A stretch of 64,000 bases of DNA, taken from the NCBI RefSeq assembly GCF_006439025.1, contig NZ_RCYZ01000001.1, positions 310,001 to 374,000 on the forward strand. Direction: 5' to 3'. Positions 26,055 to 34,378 of the stretch are shown piece by piece. The translations under genes were made by a program, and so were the position numbers. Numbering within the stretch: position 1 is the stretch's first letter; the number at the start of each line of letters is the position of its first letter. The stretch is from Hymenobacter nivis (lineage in GTDB: Bacteria; Bacteroidota; Bacteroidia; Cytophagales; Hymenobacteraceae). The notes beneath the pieces are model-generated. The model was given only the letters and a program-made list of their open reading frames with translations. It was not told the origin of the DNA and searched no databases.

Positions 26055-27995
26055 CTACTGCGGCGGCCGCAGCTGGCCGTCGGCCTCGTAGCGCAGGGCC
26101 CCGGCGTCCACCAGTTCGCGCAGCGTAGTCTTCACTTCCTCGGCCTGGGCGGGGGCGAAGGCGGCCACTACTTCGCGGGGCGTTTGTGCCTGCTGGGTCA
26201 GGCGCTGCACCAGCTGCTCGCGCAGGCCGGCGGTGGCCACGGGGCCCTGGGCGGCTTTTTTGGCAGCCAGGCACACGTCGCATACCCCGCAGCGGGGCGG
26301 GTTGCCCTCGTCGAAGTACGTGAGCAGCAGCTGCTGGCGGCAGCGCGTGCCGCTGAGATAGTTGATGGTGGCAGCGGTTTTTTCTTCGGCCAGGGCCCTA
26401 GCGGCTTCGAGGCGGCGCTGGTCGAGGGGCAGCTTGGCGGCGTCGTGGCGCGGCGTGGTGAACATGGCCTGCGGGGCCTCGTGCCGCGGCTGGTAGTGCA
26501 GCACGCCGGCCCCGTGCAAGTAGCGCAACTGGTGCTGCACTTCCACCAAGCTGCGCCGCACCTGGTTGGCCAGCCCCTGCTCCGACACCGTTTGGAAGCC
26601 AGCGAACAGCTCGCCGCCGTGCAGCCGCAGCAGCGCTTTGATGAGCAGGTCGTGCTCGGCGTTGGCAACTTGGAAGGCGTACAGGTCGTGGTTATTGGTC
26701 ACGAGGTGCACCCGCGCGGGGTTATTCACGGCTTCATTGAGCTGGATAAAACCTTCGCGCTGCAAGATTTTCAGGGCGTTGTGCGCGTCCACGGCCCGGA
26801 TGCGGTAGGTTTCGGCAAACTGTCCCAGGTCGAAGTCAAACGGGGCCAGCTCGCCGCCGCCCACCGCCGTGCGCGAGTAGTTGGCCAGCGCCTGGTACAC
26901 GCGCCGCACGGTGTCGAGCGGCGGGAAGGCCAGCGTGGTGCGGCGGCGCATTTCCGGCCCGTCGTGGGGCCCCGCCAGCAGCACGGCGAAGGCGTAAAGG
27001 CCGTCGCGCCCGGCGCGGCCGGCCTCCTGGTAGTAGGCCTCCAGCGTGTCGGGCGCGTCGAGGTGGGCCACCACGCGCACGTCGGGCTTGTCGATGCCCA
27101 TCCCGAAAGCATTGGTGGCCACGATGATGCGCGTTTTATTTTCCAGCCAGTCCTGCTGCACTTTGGTGCGGCGCTCGGGGCCCAGGCCGGCGTGGTAGGC
27201 GGCGGCGGGCAGCCGGTTTTGCTGCAAATAGGCAGCCGTGTCCTCGGTTTGGCGGCGGGTGCGGGCGTACACAATGCCGGTTTTGCCGGGGCCCACGCCG
27301 CGCAGCACCTCCAGCAGCCGGCGAAGCTTGTCCTCCGTGGGCAGCACTGAGTACGATAGCTTGGGCCGCAAAAAGCTCTGCTGAAACACGCCGTGGCCGG
27401 GCCGAAACAACAATTTCTCCACGATGTCCTCCCGCACTTGCCGGGTGGCCGTGGCGGTGAGGGCCACCACCGGCACGCCCGGCGCCAGCAGGCCCCGCAG
27501 CTCGGCAATGCGCAGGTAGGGCGGCCGAAAATCGTAGCCCCACTGCGACACGCAGTGCGCCTCGTCCACGGCCAGCAGGCTCACCGGCATTTTAGCCACC
27601 CGCACCCGGAAAATCTCGGTGAGCAACCGCTCGGGGCTCACGTACAGAAACTTAACGTCGCGGCCATACACGCAGTTGTCGAGCGTATGGTCAATTTCCT
27701 GGGCGCTCATGCCCGCGTAAATCGCCTCGGCCTTGAGGCCCCGGCGGCGCAGGCCGTCCACTTGGTCTTTCATCAGGGCAATCAGCGGCGACACCACCAG
27801 GCACAGCCCTGGCCGGGCCAGCGCCGGCACCTGGAAGCACACGCTTTTTCCGCCACCCGTGGGCAGCAGCGCCAGCGTGTCGTGCCCATCCAGCACCGAT
27901 TGGATGATGTCTGCCTGGCCGGGCCGGAACGCCGCGTGGCCCCAAAACTCGCGCAGCAGCGCCAGGGGTTCGGTATGGGCAACGGGCTCGGGCAT
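26055..27995 (-). CDS. recQ: RecQ-family ATP-dependent DNA helicase
   Basis: The protein has 646 residues from ATG 27995; an in-frame upstream start (28037) overlaps a terminator and is rejected. Helicase motifs: FRPGQADIIQSVL (motif 0), LLPTGGGKSVCFQVPAL (Walker A), VDEAHCVSQWGYDFRP (DEAH box), VALTATAT (motif III), and YQEAGRAGRDG (motif VI). The zinc-binding region is CRQQLLLTYF followed by CGVCDVC. The C-terminal region is a winged-helix-like tail; a canonical HRDC domain is not evident. It unwinds 3'-5' in recombination and fork repair. Confidence 0.95.
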   Translation of the reverse strand: MPEPVAHTEPLALLREFWGHAAFRPGQADIIQSVLDGHDTLALLPTGGGKSVCFQVPALARPGLCLVVSPLIALMKDQVDGLRRRGLKAEAIYAGMSAQEIDHTLDNCVYGRDVKFLYVSPERLLTEIFRVRVAKMPVSLLAVDEAHCVSQWGYDFRPPYLRIAELRGLLAPGVPVVALTATATRQVREDIVEKLLFRPGHGVFQQSFLRPKLSYSVLPTEDKLRRLLEVLRGVGPGKTGIVYARTRRQTEDTAAYLQQNRLPAAAYHAGLGPERRTKVQQDWLENKTRIIVATNAFGMGIDKPDVRVVAHLDAPDTLEAYYQEAGRAGRDGLYAFAVLLAGPHDGPEMRRRTTLAFPPLDTVRRVYQALANYSRTAVGGGELAPFDFDLGQFAETYRIRAVDAHNALKILQREGFIQLNEAVNNPARVHLVTNNHDLYAFQVANAEHDLLIKALLRLHGGELFAGFQTVSEQGLANQVRRSLVEVQHQLRYLHGAGVLHYQPRHEAPQAMFTTPRHDAAKLPLDQRRLEAARALAEEKTAATINYLSGTRCRQQLLLTYFDEGNPPRCGVCDVCLAAKKAAQGPVATAGLREQLVQRLTQQAQTPREVVAAFAPAQAEEVKTTLRELVDAGALRYEADGQLRPPQ

Positions 27996-28015
27996 GGACG
28001 AAATTACCCACAAAA

Positions 28016-28045
28016 AAAGCCCGGCACCTTGCGGCACCGGGCTTT
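28016..28045 (-). terminator. Intrinsic terminator downstream of the 28087 gene
   Basis: On the minus strand AAAGCCCGG (28045-28037) pairs with CCGGGCTTT (28024-28016), and a run of T follows. It ends the gene at 28087-28902 before recQ begins at 27995. Confidence 0.8.
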
Positions 28046-28086
28046 CTGAATGTCGCGGGGGCCCTGTAGGTCTGCGCGGCGGCTAG

Positions 28087-28902
28087 TTAAGCAGCGGCTT
28101 TCTGGCCGCCGTTCTCGCGCTCGTCGATGGCGTTGCCGAGCTTGGCAATGGCCTGGATGGCGCGCTCCTCGTCCAAGCGGTTGATGTTGAGCAGCATCTT
28201 GGTCTTCTCCTGGCGGGTGATGACCGGGTGGTTCAGCAGGCGGATGATTTCCTCTTTGTGCGCCGCGGTGGCGTACTGCACTGGGGTAGGCGCCGCGGGG
28301 GCCTCAGCCGCCGGGGTGGCATCGGCGGGCATCACCTGCATGGCGGGCACGGCGACCGGGGCAGGAGCTGCCACCGGAGCCGGGGCCTGCGGCACCACGG
28401 CGGCCGGCGCGTTGGTGTTGTAATCCATTTCTTCGGCCGGGGTAGGCTCGTAGCCGGCGGCGCGGATGATCCAGGCCAGGATGTTGCGGTAGGCTTTGCC
28501 AATGGCGCGGGTCTGGGCCATGCTCATGATGGCAAATTCCTGGTAGAATTTCTTGCCGCTCTCCTTGTTCGAGCACACCGCAAAGCCGGCGCCCACCGTC
28601 ACGCCGTGGCGCAGGTCGTAGAGCGTCACTTTGGCCTGGTACTTCATCTCGGCTTCGGTGCTCACGTTGATGACGTGCTCCACAATGGGCACGATGCCCA
28701 GGCGCGAGCCGGCGTACTGCCAGCCCTCCACATTCACAAACTCCTTACCCTGCACATTGGTGGTGAGCTTGTTGTCTTTAATGAACTTAGCCAAGTCCTT
28801 GGCCAAATCCAGTGTCTCGTCGGAGCGCGCAATGTCAAAGCTCTCGGCTTTCACCTTCTTGAGCGGTGTTTCCTTGGTGGTCTTGGTGGCGTCGGTGGTC
28901 AT
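28087..28902 (-). CDS. Uncharacterised protein of a phage/chromosome family (SMAQTRA...AGYEPTPAEEM type)
   Basis: The protein has 271 residues from ATG 28902; ATG 28932 would add ten residues. The N-terminus is lysine-rich. The core (about 45-165) has GKEFVNVEGWQYAGSRLGIVP, then SMAQTRAIGKAYRN, and AGYEPTPAEEMDY. I recall a widespread, uncharacterised family with this same core in phages and bacteria, sometimes near single-strand-annealing proteins, but cannot verify it. A proline/alanine-rich linker (about 165-215) leads to a helical C-terminus (IIRLLNHPVITRQEKTKMLLNI). It is followed by a terminator and preceded by a repeat-rich gap. No prophage genes flank it. Confidence 0.7.
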   Translation of the reverse strand: MTTDATKTTKETPLKKVKAESFDIARSDETLDLAKDLAKFIKDNKLTTNVQGKEFVNVEGWQYAGSRLGIVPIVEHVINVSTEAEMKYQAKVTLYDLRHGVTVGAGFAVCSNKESGKKFYQEFAIMSMAQTRAIGKAYRNILAWIIRAAGYEPTPAEEMDYNTNAPAAVVPQAPAPVAAPAPVAVPAMQVMPADATPAAEAPAAPTPVQYATAAHKEEIIRLLNHPVITRQEKTKMLLNINRLDEERAIQAIAKLGNAIDERENGGQKAAA

Positions 28903-29416
28903 GGCGGTAGGGGTTATGGGTCTTAAGTCCATTTTGGATTCGGATATATAACCGCACCTTTGCCTAAATCGTGCCAGAAAAGCCAGAATTTTTAGTAATT
29001 TTTGTTACTGATTGTTAGCAACTTAAAAACACATTCATTTCCATTAGCGGCAAAGACGTAATCTAAACCGGTTAGCCAGCCCGATTCTTTAGTTAGCCAA
29101 CCGGTTTTTACCACTGTAAGGGGCCCCAGCGGTAGTCCTAGCCTTACTGAAAGCAGCGAAGAATTTCTAAAACCTTGAGTCAACAAGACGTCTACCCACC
29201 GGCATAGCCCCAGCGGGGCGGCCCGTCGGTAGCTAGGCGACACCAAACGACAAAGCCCCGGCGGGGCGAACCAACGGTTACAACACCAGTGGGCCGCCCC
29301 GCCGGGGCTTTGTCGTTTTTGCTTGCTACCATAACTACCAACGGGTCGCCCTGCCGGGGTTACGCTGGTTTAGGTACCCTGTAGATGGACTGAAAAATTA
29401 GCTCGTCCCGGGGCCC
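28903..29416. other. Gene-poor gap with AT-rich leader and repeat cluster
   Basis: The first 230 bases are clearly AT-richer than their surroundings and hold a 9-bp inverted repeat AAACCGGTT (29065-29073) / AACCGGTTT (29099-29107) followed by TTTT. The rest is the repeat array at 29206-29362. A short minus-strand open frame crossing both parts has no start context or recognisable domain. Confidence 0.6.
29206..29362. repeat. Array of four GCCCCGGCGGGGCG repeat units in two orientations
   Basis: A perfect 24-bp inverted repeat (29245-29268 and 29295-29318) is built around AAAGCCCCGGCGGGGCG. It is flanked by diverged copies at 29206-29224 (same orientation as the first arm) and 29343-29362 (opposite orientation). 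The unit is also the stem of the terminator at 26003-26045. This points to a dispersed intergenic repeat family. The central hairpin is followed by TTTTT and may stop transcription. Confidence 0.8.
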
Positions 29417-30073
29417 CTATTCCTCCAGCACGTAGCCGTCGCGCATCACGATTTTGCGGTCGGCCATTTCGGCCAGCTGGTCGTTGTGCGTCACGATGAC
29501 GAAGGTTTGGTCGAGTTCCTTGCGCAGCTGGAAGAAAATCTGGTGCAGCTCCTGGGCATTCTTGGTGTCGAGGTTGCCACTAGGCTCGTCGGCAAAAATG
29601 ATTTCGGGCGAGTTGATGAGGGCGCGGGCCACGGATACGCGCTGCTGCTCGCCGCCGCTCATTTCGCTGGGCTTGTGCTCGGCGCGGTGCTCCAGGTTCA
29701 TCATGCCGAGCAGCTCGCGGGCCCGCACGCGCACTTCCTTCTCCGAGCGGCCGGCTAGGTAGGCGGGCAGGCACACGTTTTCGAGGGCCGTAAACTCGGG
29801 CAACAGGTTATGGAATTGGAAAATGAACCCGATGTGGCGGTTGCGAAACCGCGCCAAATCGTTGCGCCCCAAGCTGCTCACCGAGGCCCCGTCGAAGAGC
29901 ACCTCGCCCGCGTCGGGGTTGTCGAGCGTGCCCAAAATGTGCAGCAGCGTGCTCTTGCCGGCCCCCGACGAGCCCACGATGCTCACGATTTCCGACTTCT
30001 CGATGGTGAGGTTGATGCCTTTGAGGACTTCCAGCGACTGGTAGCTTTTGCGGACGTTGATGGCTTGGAGCAA
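29417..30073 (-). CDS. LolD-like ABC transporter ATP-binding protein
   Basis: The protein has 218 residues from TTG 30073, the only start that sits just downstream of the -7 element at 30100-30107. ABC motifs: Walker [13 protein letters not shown]-loop [13 protein letters not shown], signature [15 protein letters not shown], Walker [13 protein letters not shown] and switch His in IVTHND. The [13 protein letters not shown] patch and the length are typical of LolD/MacB-type ATPases, which energise lipoprotein release or substrate extrusion with a FtsX-fold partner. No permease gene is adjacent, so the partner is elsewhere. It is divergent from sucC across a GC-rich palindrome. Confidence 0.88.
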   Translation of the reverse strand: MLQAINVRKSYQSLEVLKGINLTIEKSEIVSIVGSSGAGKSTLLHILGTLDNPDAGEVLFDGASVSSLGRNDLARFRNRHIGFIFQFHNLLPEFTALENVCLPAYLAGRSEKEVRVRARELLGMMNLEHRAEHKPSEMSGGEQQRVSVARALINSPEIIFADEPSGNLDTKNAQELHQIFFQLRKELDQTFVIVTHNDQLAEMADRKIVMRDGYVLEE

Positions 30074-30099
30074 AACGGGGGCGGTAACGGGGTGTGCAA

Positions 30100-30107
30100 C
30101 AAAGGTA
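30100..30107 (-). promoter_or_regulatory. -7 promoter element for the lolD-like gene
   Basis: The minus strand reads TACCTTTG, a perfect TAnnTTTG, about 26 nt before TTG 30073. It helps fix the TTG start. Confidence 0.6.
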
Positions 30108-30141
30108 ACCGGCGGGTGGGCACGGGCCTTATACGGCCCGC

Positions 30142-30191
30142 GCCGCGGCCTTGGGGGCCCCGGCCGGCCGTGGGGCCCCCAAGGCCGCGGC
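30142..30191. repeat. Perfect 20-bp GC-rich palindrome between divergent promoters
   Basis: Arms 30142-30161 and 30172-30191 are perfect complements (CCGCGGCCTTGGGGGCCCC inside) around a 10-base GC loop. It lies midway between the divergent lolD-like and sucC -7 elements. There is no T-tract. It contains two GGGGCC motifs. Confidence 0.7.
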
Positions 30192-30248
30192 CGCCACGCC
30201 CGGGGGCCCCACTCCAAATTTTGCCTGCCACCTTGCGGCCGCGCACCG

Positions 30249-30256
30249 TACCTTCG
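30249..30256 (+). promoter_or_regulatory. -7 promoter element for sucC
   Basis: TACCTTCG fits TAnnTTTG with one change and lies 29 nt before ATG 30286. Confidence 0.45.
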
Positions 30257-30285
30257 CCGCACTCAAACCAACCCGACCTCCCCGC

Positions 30286-31482
30286 ATGAACATCCACGAG
30301 TATCAGGGCAAAGAAATTCTGAAGAAGTACGGCGTCCGCGTCCAGGAAGGCATCACGGCCGATACGGCCGAGGAAGCCGTGGCCGCCGCCGAGAAACTGA
30401 CCGCCGACACCGGCACCAGCTGGTACGTCATCAAGGCGCAAATCCACGCCGGGGGCCGGGGCAAAGGGGGCGGCGTGAAGCTGGCCAAAAACCTCGACCA
30501 AGTGAAGGAAGTGGCCGGCAACATCCTCGGCATGCAGCTCGTCACGAAGCAAACGGGCCCCGAGGGCCGCAAGGTGCACAAGGTGCTCATCGCCCAAGAC
30601 GTGTACTACCCCGGCGAAAGCCCCACCAAGGAGTTCTACATGAGCGTGTTGCTGGACCGCACCAGCGGCAAGAACGTCATCATCTACACCACCGAGGGCG
30701 GCATGGACATCGAGGAGGTGGCCGAGTCGCACCCCGAGAAAATCCTGAAGGAATTCATCGACCCCGCCGTGGGCCTGCAGGGCTTCCAGGCCCGCAAAAT
30801 CGCCTTCGGCCTCGGCCTGTCGGGCGAGGCGCACAAGGAGATGGTGAAGTTCGTAACGGCCCTCTACAAGGCCTACGACGAAACCGATTCGTCGATGTTC
30901 GAAATTAACCCGGTGTTGAAAACGTCGGACAACAAAATCCTGGCCGTGGACGCCAAGGTAACGCTCGACGAGAACGCCCTGTACCGCCACAAGGACTTCG
31001 TGGCCCTGCGCGACCTCAACGAGGAAGACCCCTTGGAAGTGGAAGCTTCGGCTTCGAACCTGAACTACGTGAAGCTCGACGGCAACGTGGGCTGCATGGT
31101 GAACGGTGCCGGCTTGGCCATGGCCACCATGGACATCATCAAGCTGAGCGGCGGCGAGCCGGCCAACTTCCTCGACGTCGGGGGTGGAGCCAACGCCCAG
31201 ACGGTGGAAGCCGGCTTCCGCATCATCCTGAAGGACCCGAACGTGAAGGCGATTCTCATCAACATCTTCGGCGGCATCGTGCGTTGCGACCGGGTGGCCA
31301 ACGGCGTGGTGGAAGCCTACAAGAAAATTGGTGACATCCGCGTGCCCATCATCGTGCGCCTGCAAGGCACCAACGCCGAAGAGGGCGCCCGCATCATCGA
31401 CGAGAGTGGCCTGCAAGTGAAGTCGGCTACGCTGCTGAAAGACGCCGCCGCCCGTGTGAAAGAAGTGCTGGCCGAAGCTTAG
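30286..31482 (+). CDS. sucC: Succinyl-CoA synthetase (ADP-forming) beta subunit
   Basis: The protein has 398 residues from ATG 30286 ([16 protein letters not shown]), the standard start and length. The ATP-grasp part has [20 protein letters not shown] and the magnesium-binding FEINPV. The CoA-ligase part has [40 protein letters not shown] and [11 protein letters not shown]. With SucD, which is not in this window, it converts succinyl-CoA to succinate while making ATP in the TCA cycle. A -7 element at 30249 and a terminator at 31509-31540 make it a single-gene unit. Confidence 0.97.
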   Translation: MNIHEYQGKEILKKYGVRVQEGITADTAEEAVAAAEKLTADTGTSWYVIKAQIHAGGRGKGGGVKLAKNLDQVKEVAGNILGMQLVTKQTGPEGRKVHKVLIAQDVYYPGESPTKEFYMSVLLDRTSGKNVIIYTTEGGMDIEEVAESHPEKILKEFIDPAVGLQGFQARKIAFGLGLSGEAHKEMVKFVTALYKAYDETDSSMFEINPVLKTSDNKILAVDAKVTLDENALYRHKDFVALRDLNEEDPLEVEASASNLNYVKLDGNVGCMVNGAGLAMATMDIIKLSGGEPANFLDVGGGANAQTVEAGFRIILKDPNVKAILINIFGGIVRCDRVANGVVEAYKKIGDIRVPIIVRLQGTNAEEGARIIDESGLQVKSATLLKDAAARVKEVLAEA

Positions 31483-31508
31483 TCTTCTTCTTCGCAGCAA
31501 GTGTTTTT

Positions 31509-31540
31509 AAAAGCCCGTCTGGTAACCCAGGCGGGCTTTT
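31509..31540 (+). terminator. Intrinsic terminator after sucC
   Basis: AAAAGCCCGTCTGG (31509-31522) pairs with CCAGGCGGGCTTTT (31527-31540) with one wobble, and T follows. Confidence 0.88.
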
Positions 31541-31602
31541 TGGGTTATAACCCCTTCGCGGCCGCTCGTTTCGAACGGCTTTTCACCTCAACGCAACTTC
31601 CG

Positions 31603-32583
31603 ATGGAATTCACCCGCTTGGGAAACACTGGCTTGCAGGTTTCCAAAATTTGCCTCGGCACCATGACTTACGGCACGCCCACCGAGCGCTGGCCCTGGGC
31701 CCTGGGCGAGGAGGCCAGCCGCCCGTTCATTCAGAAGGCGCTGGAGCTGGGCATCAACTTCTTCGACACGGCCGATGTGTACAGCAACGGCGCCAGCGAG
31801 GAAGTGGTGGGCCGGGCCCTGCGCGACTTTGCCAAGCGCGACGAGGTGGTGCTGGCTACTAAAGTGTTTAACGCCATGGGCCCGGGGCCCAACGACCAGG
31901 GCCTCTCGCGCAAGCACATCATGAGCGCCATCGACGCCAGCCTCAAGCGCCTGGGCACCGATTACGTAGACCTCTACCAGATTCATCGCTGGGACTACCA
32001 CACGCCCATTGAGGAAACGCTGGAGGCCCTGCACGACGTGGTGAAGGCCGGCAAGGCGCGCTACATCGGGGCGTCGTCGATGTACAGCTGGCAGTTTGCC
32101 CAGGCCCTGTACCTGGCCGACAAGCACAATTGGACGCGTTTTGTGAGCATGCAGCCACACTACAACCTCGTGTACCGCGAGGAGGAGCGCGAGATGCTGC
32201 CGCTGTGCCAAGATCAGAAAATCGGCGTCATTCCGTGGTCGCCGCTGGCGCGCGGATTGCTCACGGGCGGCCGCGGCAAGGCGCGCAACGAAACCGAACG
32301 CGCTAAAACCGACGCCTTCGGCAAGAGCCTCTATGGCCGCGACGACGACTTTGCGGTGGCCGACCGCGTGACGGAAATTGCCGAACAGCGCGGCCTGCCC
32401 AACGCCCAAATTGCCCTGGCCTGGGTGCTGGCCAACCCCGCCATCACCGCGCCCATTGTGGGGGCCAGCAAGCCCGGCCACCTCGAAGACGCCGTAGCCG
32501 CCGTGGACGTGAAGCTGTCGGCCGACGAAATCAAAAGCCTCGAAGCCCCTTACCAGCCGCACCCGGTACTGGGCTTCAGCTAA
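31603..32583 (+). CDS. Aldo/keto reductase
   Basis: The protein has 326 residues from ATG 31603. The AKR barrel is shown by [35 protein letters not shown] (catalytic Asp and Tyr), LATKVF (Lys), YQIHRWD (His) and the NADPH-binding [13 protein letters not shown]. The overall pattern is closest to the YajO/YakC-like group that reduces small aldehydes or other carbonyls with NADPH. No partner gene is adjacent. It starts 62 bp after the sucC terminator and ends at a strong hairpin shared with the convergent Ohr-type gene. Confidence 0.93.
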   Translation: MEFTRLGNTGLQVSKICLGTMTYGTPTERWPWALGEEASRPFIQKALELGINFFDTADVYSNGASEEVVGRALRDFAKRDEVVLATKVFNAMGPGPNDQGLSRKHIMSAIDASLKRLGTDYVDLYQIHRWDYHTPIEETLEALHDVVKAGKARYIGASSMYSWQFAQALYLADKHNWTRFVSMQPHYNLVYREEEREMLPLCQDQKIGVIPWSPLARGLLTGGRGKARNETERAKTDAFGKSLYGRDDDFAVADRVTEIAEQRGLPNAQIALAWVLANPAITAPIVGASKPGHLEDAVAAVDVKLSADEIKSLEAPYQPHPVLGFS

Positions 32584-32588
32584 ACGCA

Positions 32589-32622
32589 AAAAGGCCCGCC
32601 TGAACATTCAGGCGGGCCTTTT
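32589..32622. terminator. Bidirectional intrinsic terminator
   Basis: Arms 32589-32603 (AAAAGGCCCGCCTGA) and 32608-32622 form a perfect 15-bp stem with loop ACAT, bounded by A and T runs. It lies between convergent genes. Confidence 0.92.
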
Positions 32623-32636
32623 ATTTGCTAAGTAAC

Positions 32637-33128
32637 TTAAGCAGCTACGCCGCCTTTTTCGGCCACACCTGCGTTTTCCTCCGGAGCCACGGGAATGGCT
32701 TCGCCTTGTACTTTCAGTTCCACTTCCATGTTGCCACGGGTGCCGACTGAGTACGGGCAGATTTTGTGGGCTTGGCGCACCATGTCGATGGTTTTATCGC
32801 GGTCGAATGCCTTCAGGTCGATATCCAGTACCGCCGACAGGCCGTAGCCTTCGCCTTCCTGAAACAGGGTCACGCCGCACTTCACTTCCGTGCCGGGGTC
32901 GAGCTTGTCGCCGGCGCGCTGGGCGATGACGAGCAGCGCCTGCTGGAAGCACGACGCGTAGCCGGCGGCAAACAGTTCTTCGGGGTTGGTAGCGCCTTTT
33001 TTGCCGCCCAGCCCTTCGGGCACCGACATGTCGAGGTCAACGATACCGGTGGCGGAACGGACGTGGCCGCTACGGCCGCCCACAGCCGTTGCGTCGGCCG
33101 TGTAAAGATTCTTTTTGGTGGATTCCAT
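32637..33128 (-). CDS. OsmC/Ohr-family organic hydroperoxide reductase
   Basis: The protein has 163 residues from ATG 33128; an upstream frame start is rejected as it lacks conserved sequence. Both redox cysteines of the Ohr type are present, in AAGYASCFQQALL and HKICPYSVGTRGN, along with TNPEELF. It reduces organic peroxides using a thiol donor. The C-terminus carries a glycine/alanine-rich extension (VAPEENAGVAEKGGVAA). An imperfect inverted repeat just upstream (33148-33169) may be an operator. The extension is not part of the family core. Confidence 0.93.
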   Translation of the reverse strand: MESTKKNLYTADATAVGGRSGHVRSATGIVDLDMSVPEGLGGKKGATNPEELFAAGYASCFQQALLVIAQRAGDKLDPGTEVKCGVTLFQEGEGYGLSAVLDIDLKAFDRDKTIDMVRQAHKICPYSVGTRGNMEVELKVQGEAIPVAPEENAGVAEKGGVAA

Positions 33129-33147
33129 GAGATGGGGTGTGTTTGGG

Positions 33148-33169
33148 CAGTTTAACGGGTAGTTAACTG
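33148..33169. promoter_or_regulatory. Possible operator upstream of the Ohr-type gene
   Basis: CAGTTTAAC (33148-33156) and GTTAACTG (33162-33169) form an imperfect inverted repeat with a 5-base spacer, 20 nt upstream of ATG 33128. MarR-type OhrR repressors bind AT-rich palindromes near such genes, but no ohrR is in the window. Confidence 0.3.
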
Positions 33170-33231
33170 ACTTTTGCTGCTTAGGGTTGTGGCAGAATTT
33201 TGGGGCCCCGGCCACCAATTTACTGGAGCGG

Positions 33232-33263
33232 TTTGGCAGCCGGGGGTTTTGCGGCTACTTTTG
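33232..33263 (+). promoter_or_regulatory. Promoter of tRNA-Arg (-33 TTTG and -7 TACTTTTG)
   Basis: TTTG (33232-33235) and TACTTTTG (33256-33263) are 20 bp apart, matching the Bacteroidota -33/-7 arrangement. The tRNA begins at 33281. This is the clearest promoter in the window. Confidence 0.7.
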
Positions 33264-33280
33264 CAGTCCTATTCCGACTT

Positions 33281-33352
33281 GGTCGCGTCGTACAACGGAT
33301 AGTATGAGAGTTTCCGAAGCTCTTGATCTAGGTTCGATTCCTAGCGCGACCA
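33281..33352 (+). tRNA. tRNA-Arg (CCG anticodon)
   Basis: The sequence folds into a 72-nt cloverleaf: acceptor GGTCGCG/CGCGACC, D stem GTAC/GTAT, anticodon stem AGAGT/GCTCT with loop TTCCGAA, four-base variable loop and T arm CTAGG-TTCGATT-CCTAG. The anticodon CCG reads the Arg codon CGG. The discriminator is A and no CCA is encoded. Confidence 0.95.
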
Positions 33353-33370
33353 CTTTTAGTTATCAGCAGC

Positions 33371-33400
33371 CCGCCCACCGCCTCTCTAGGCCGTGGGCGG
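33371..33400 (+). terminator. Hairpin terminator after tRNA-Arg
   Basis: CCGCCCAC (33371-33378) pairs with GTGGGCGG (33393-33400), followed by TTCTGTTTTG. Confidence 0.65.
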
Positions 33401-33638
33401 TTCTGTTTTGGGCCCTCGTCCTCAAGTTATTGCATCACGGCCGCGCTGGGCACCGGCCTTGCTAATGGCTTACCATTTGAATTCGCAGGCGCGCACTGCT
33501 CAGCAGTGCCGAGGCTGGTAATTTTTATTATCCAAGAAGCTACAGGCTTGAGGGTTGGTAATGGGGCACGGTAACGCACCGCGCTGGCTTTGCGTAAAAC
33601 GGCTTCCTCCCTCATCACTGCCCTTTCCGTCAACTACC

Positions 33639-33941
33639 ATGATCAAGACAATCTTAACCGCCTTTGTTGCTGCCGGCATGCTTAGCGCTACGGCCCAGGC
33701 GCAGACGACTCCAGCCGGTACCGCGGGCAACCGCACAGCCGGCGCCGCAGCTAAGTCCACTAGCTCGGCCAGCAAAACTAGCCAGGGCAATTCTGGCAAC
33801 ATGGCGCCTAACCGGTCCAGCACTGCTGGCAGTTCCACCGTCGGAACTTCAAACAACCCAGTAGATGCAACCGGTAAACCAGTGGGCGCAACCCAGTCTG
33901 GCAACACGAGCACTGGCAAAGCCCCAAAACCAAAAAACTAG
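33639..33941 (+). CDS. Small secreted low-complexity protein
   Basis: The protein has 100 residues from ATG 33639. A signal peptide (MIKTILTAFVAAGMLSATAQAQ) is followed by about 75 residues made mainly of Ser, Thr, Gly, Ala and Asn with no hydrophobic core, ending GKAPKPKN. It is probably disordered and periplasmic or exported. I recognise no domain. A TGGCTTTG element at 33585-33592 may be its -7 box, and a terminator follows at 34004-34030. Confidence 0.65.
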   Translation: MIKTILTAFVAAGMLSATAQAQTTPAGTAGNRTAGAAAKSTSSASKTSQGNSGNMAPNRSSTAGSSTVGTSNNPVDATGKPVGATQSGNTSTGKAPKPKN

Positions 33942-34378
33942 TATTTCCACCAAGCAGCGTTTGGCGTGGCTTTTCCAGCGCACCAAACGCATAGCTGCAT
34001 CAGAAGCCCCACGCACCACCGTGGGGCTTTTTTGTGGCCCAGCAACGGTTCCGCATACCGATTGGCCCACCGATGCGGCCCATGAAAACACCATCGGGCA
34101 GCCGGGTTAGTTTTGGCCAAATGCCCAGGTACGGGCGGGCAAAATACAGGCAGTGCAGGGCACTGTGGTGGGTACTCGGGATTTTTGGATCGAACGGCTA
34201 CGAGGGCAACAGATTAGCAGCCACTCGAAATAGGGGCCCCAAGGTGACCGGCGATGGGCGGCGCGGGAGCAGCGCCCTGGCTAGGGGCCCTACCGGTGGT
34301 GAGCCCCGCGGTGGCAACCGCCCAACACCATTTGCAGGCTAGGCACCGCGGGCCGTTGCACAGGGCCCCGGGGCACTA
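33942..34378. other. Intergenic stretch with one terminator
   Basis: Apart from the hairpin at 34004-34030 I see no gene with credible start context. A 102-codon frame at 34034-34342 lacks a domain and crosses the terminator tail. The last 100 bases are very GC-rich with GGGGCC words. Confidence 0.5.
34004..34030 (+). terminator. Intrinsic terminator after the small secreted protein
   Basis: AAGCCCCACG (34004-34013) pairs with CGTGGGGCTT (34020-34029), and TTTT follows. Confidence 0.88.

Noticed and set aside
28087..28902. Considered as part of a prophage
   Set aside because: Neighbours are recQ and a lolD-like gene; no integrase, terminase, capsid or attachment site was seen.
28992..29246. 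84-codon minus-strand frame
   Set aside because: It runs through the AT-rich gap and into the repeat array, with no domain and no promoter.
29206..29362. Repeat array considered as CRISPR
   Set aside because: Units are in mixed orientation, very GC-rich, irregularly spaced, and no cas genes are present.
34034..34342. 102-codon frame upstream of the LytS gene
   Set aside because: Basic, low-complexity sequence beginning at the tail of a terminator; no domain.
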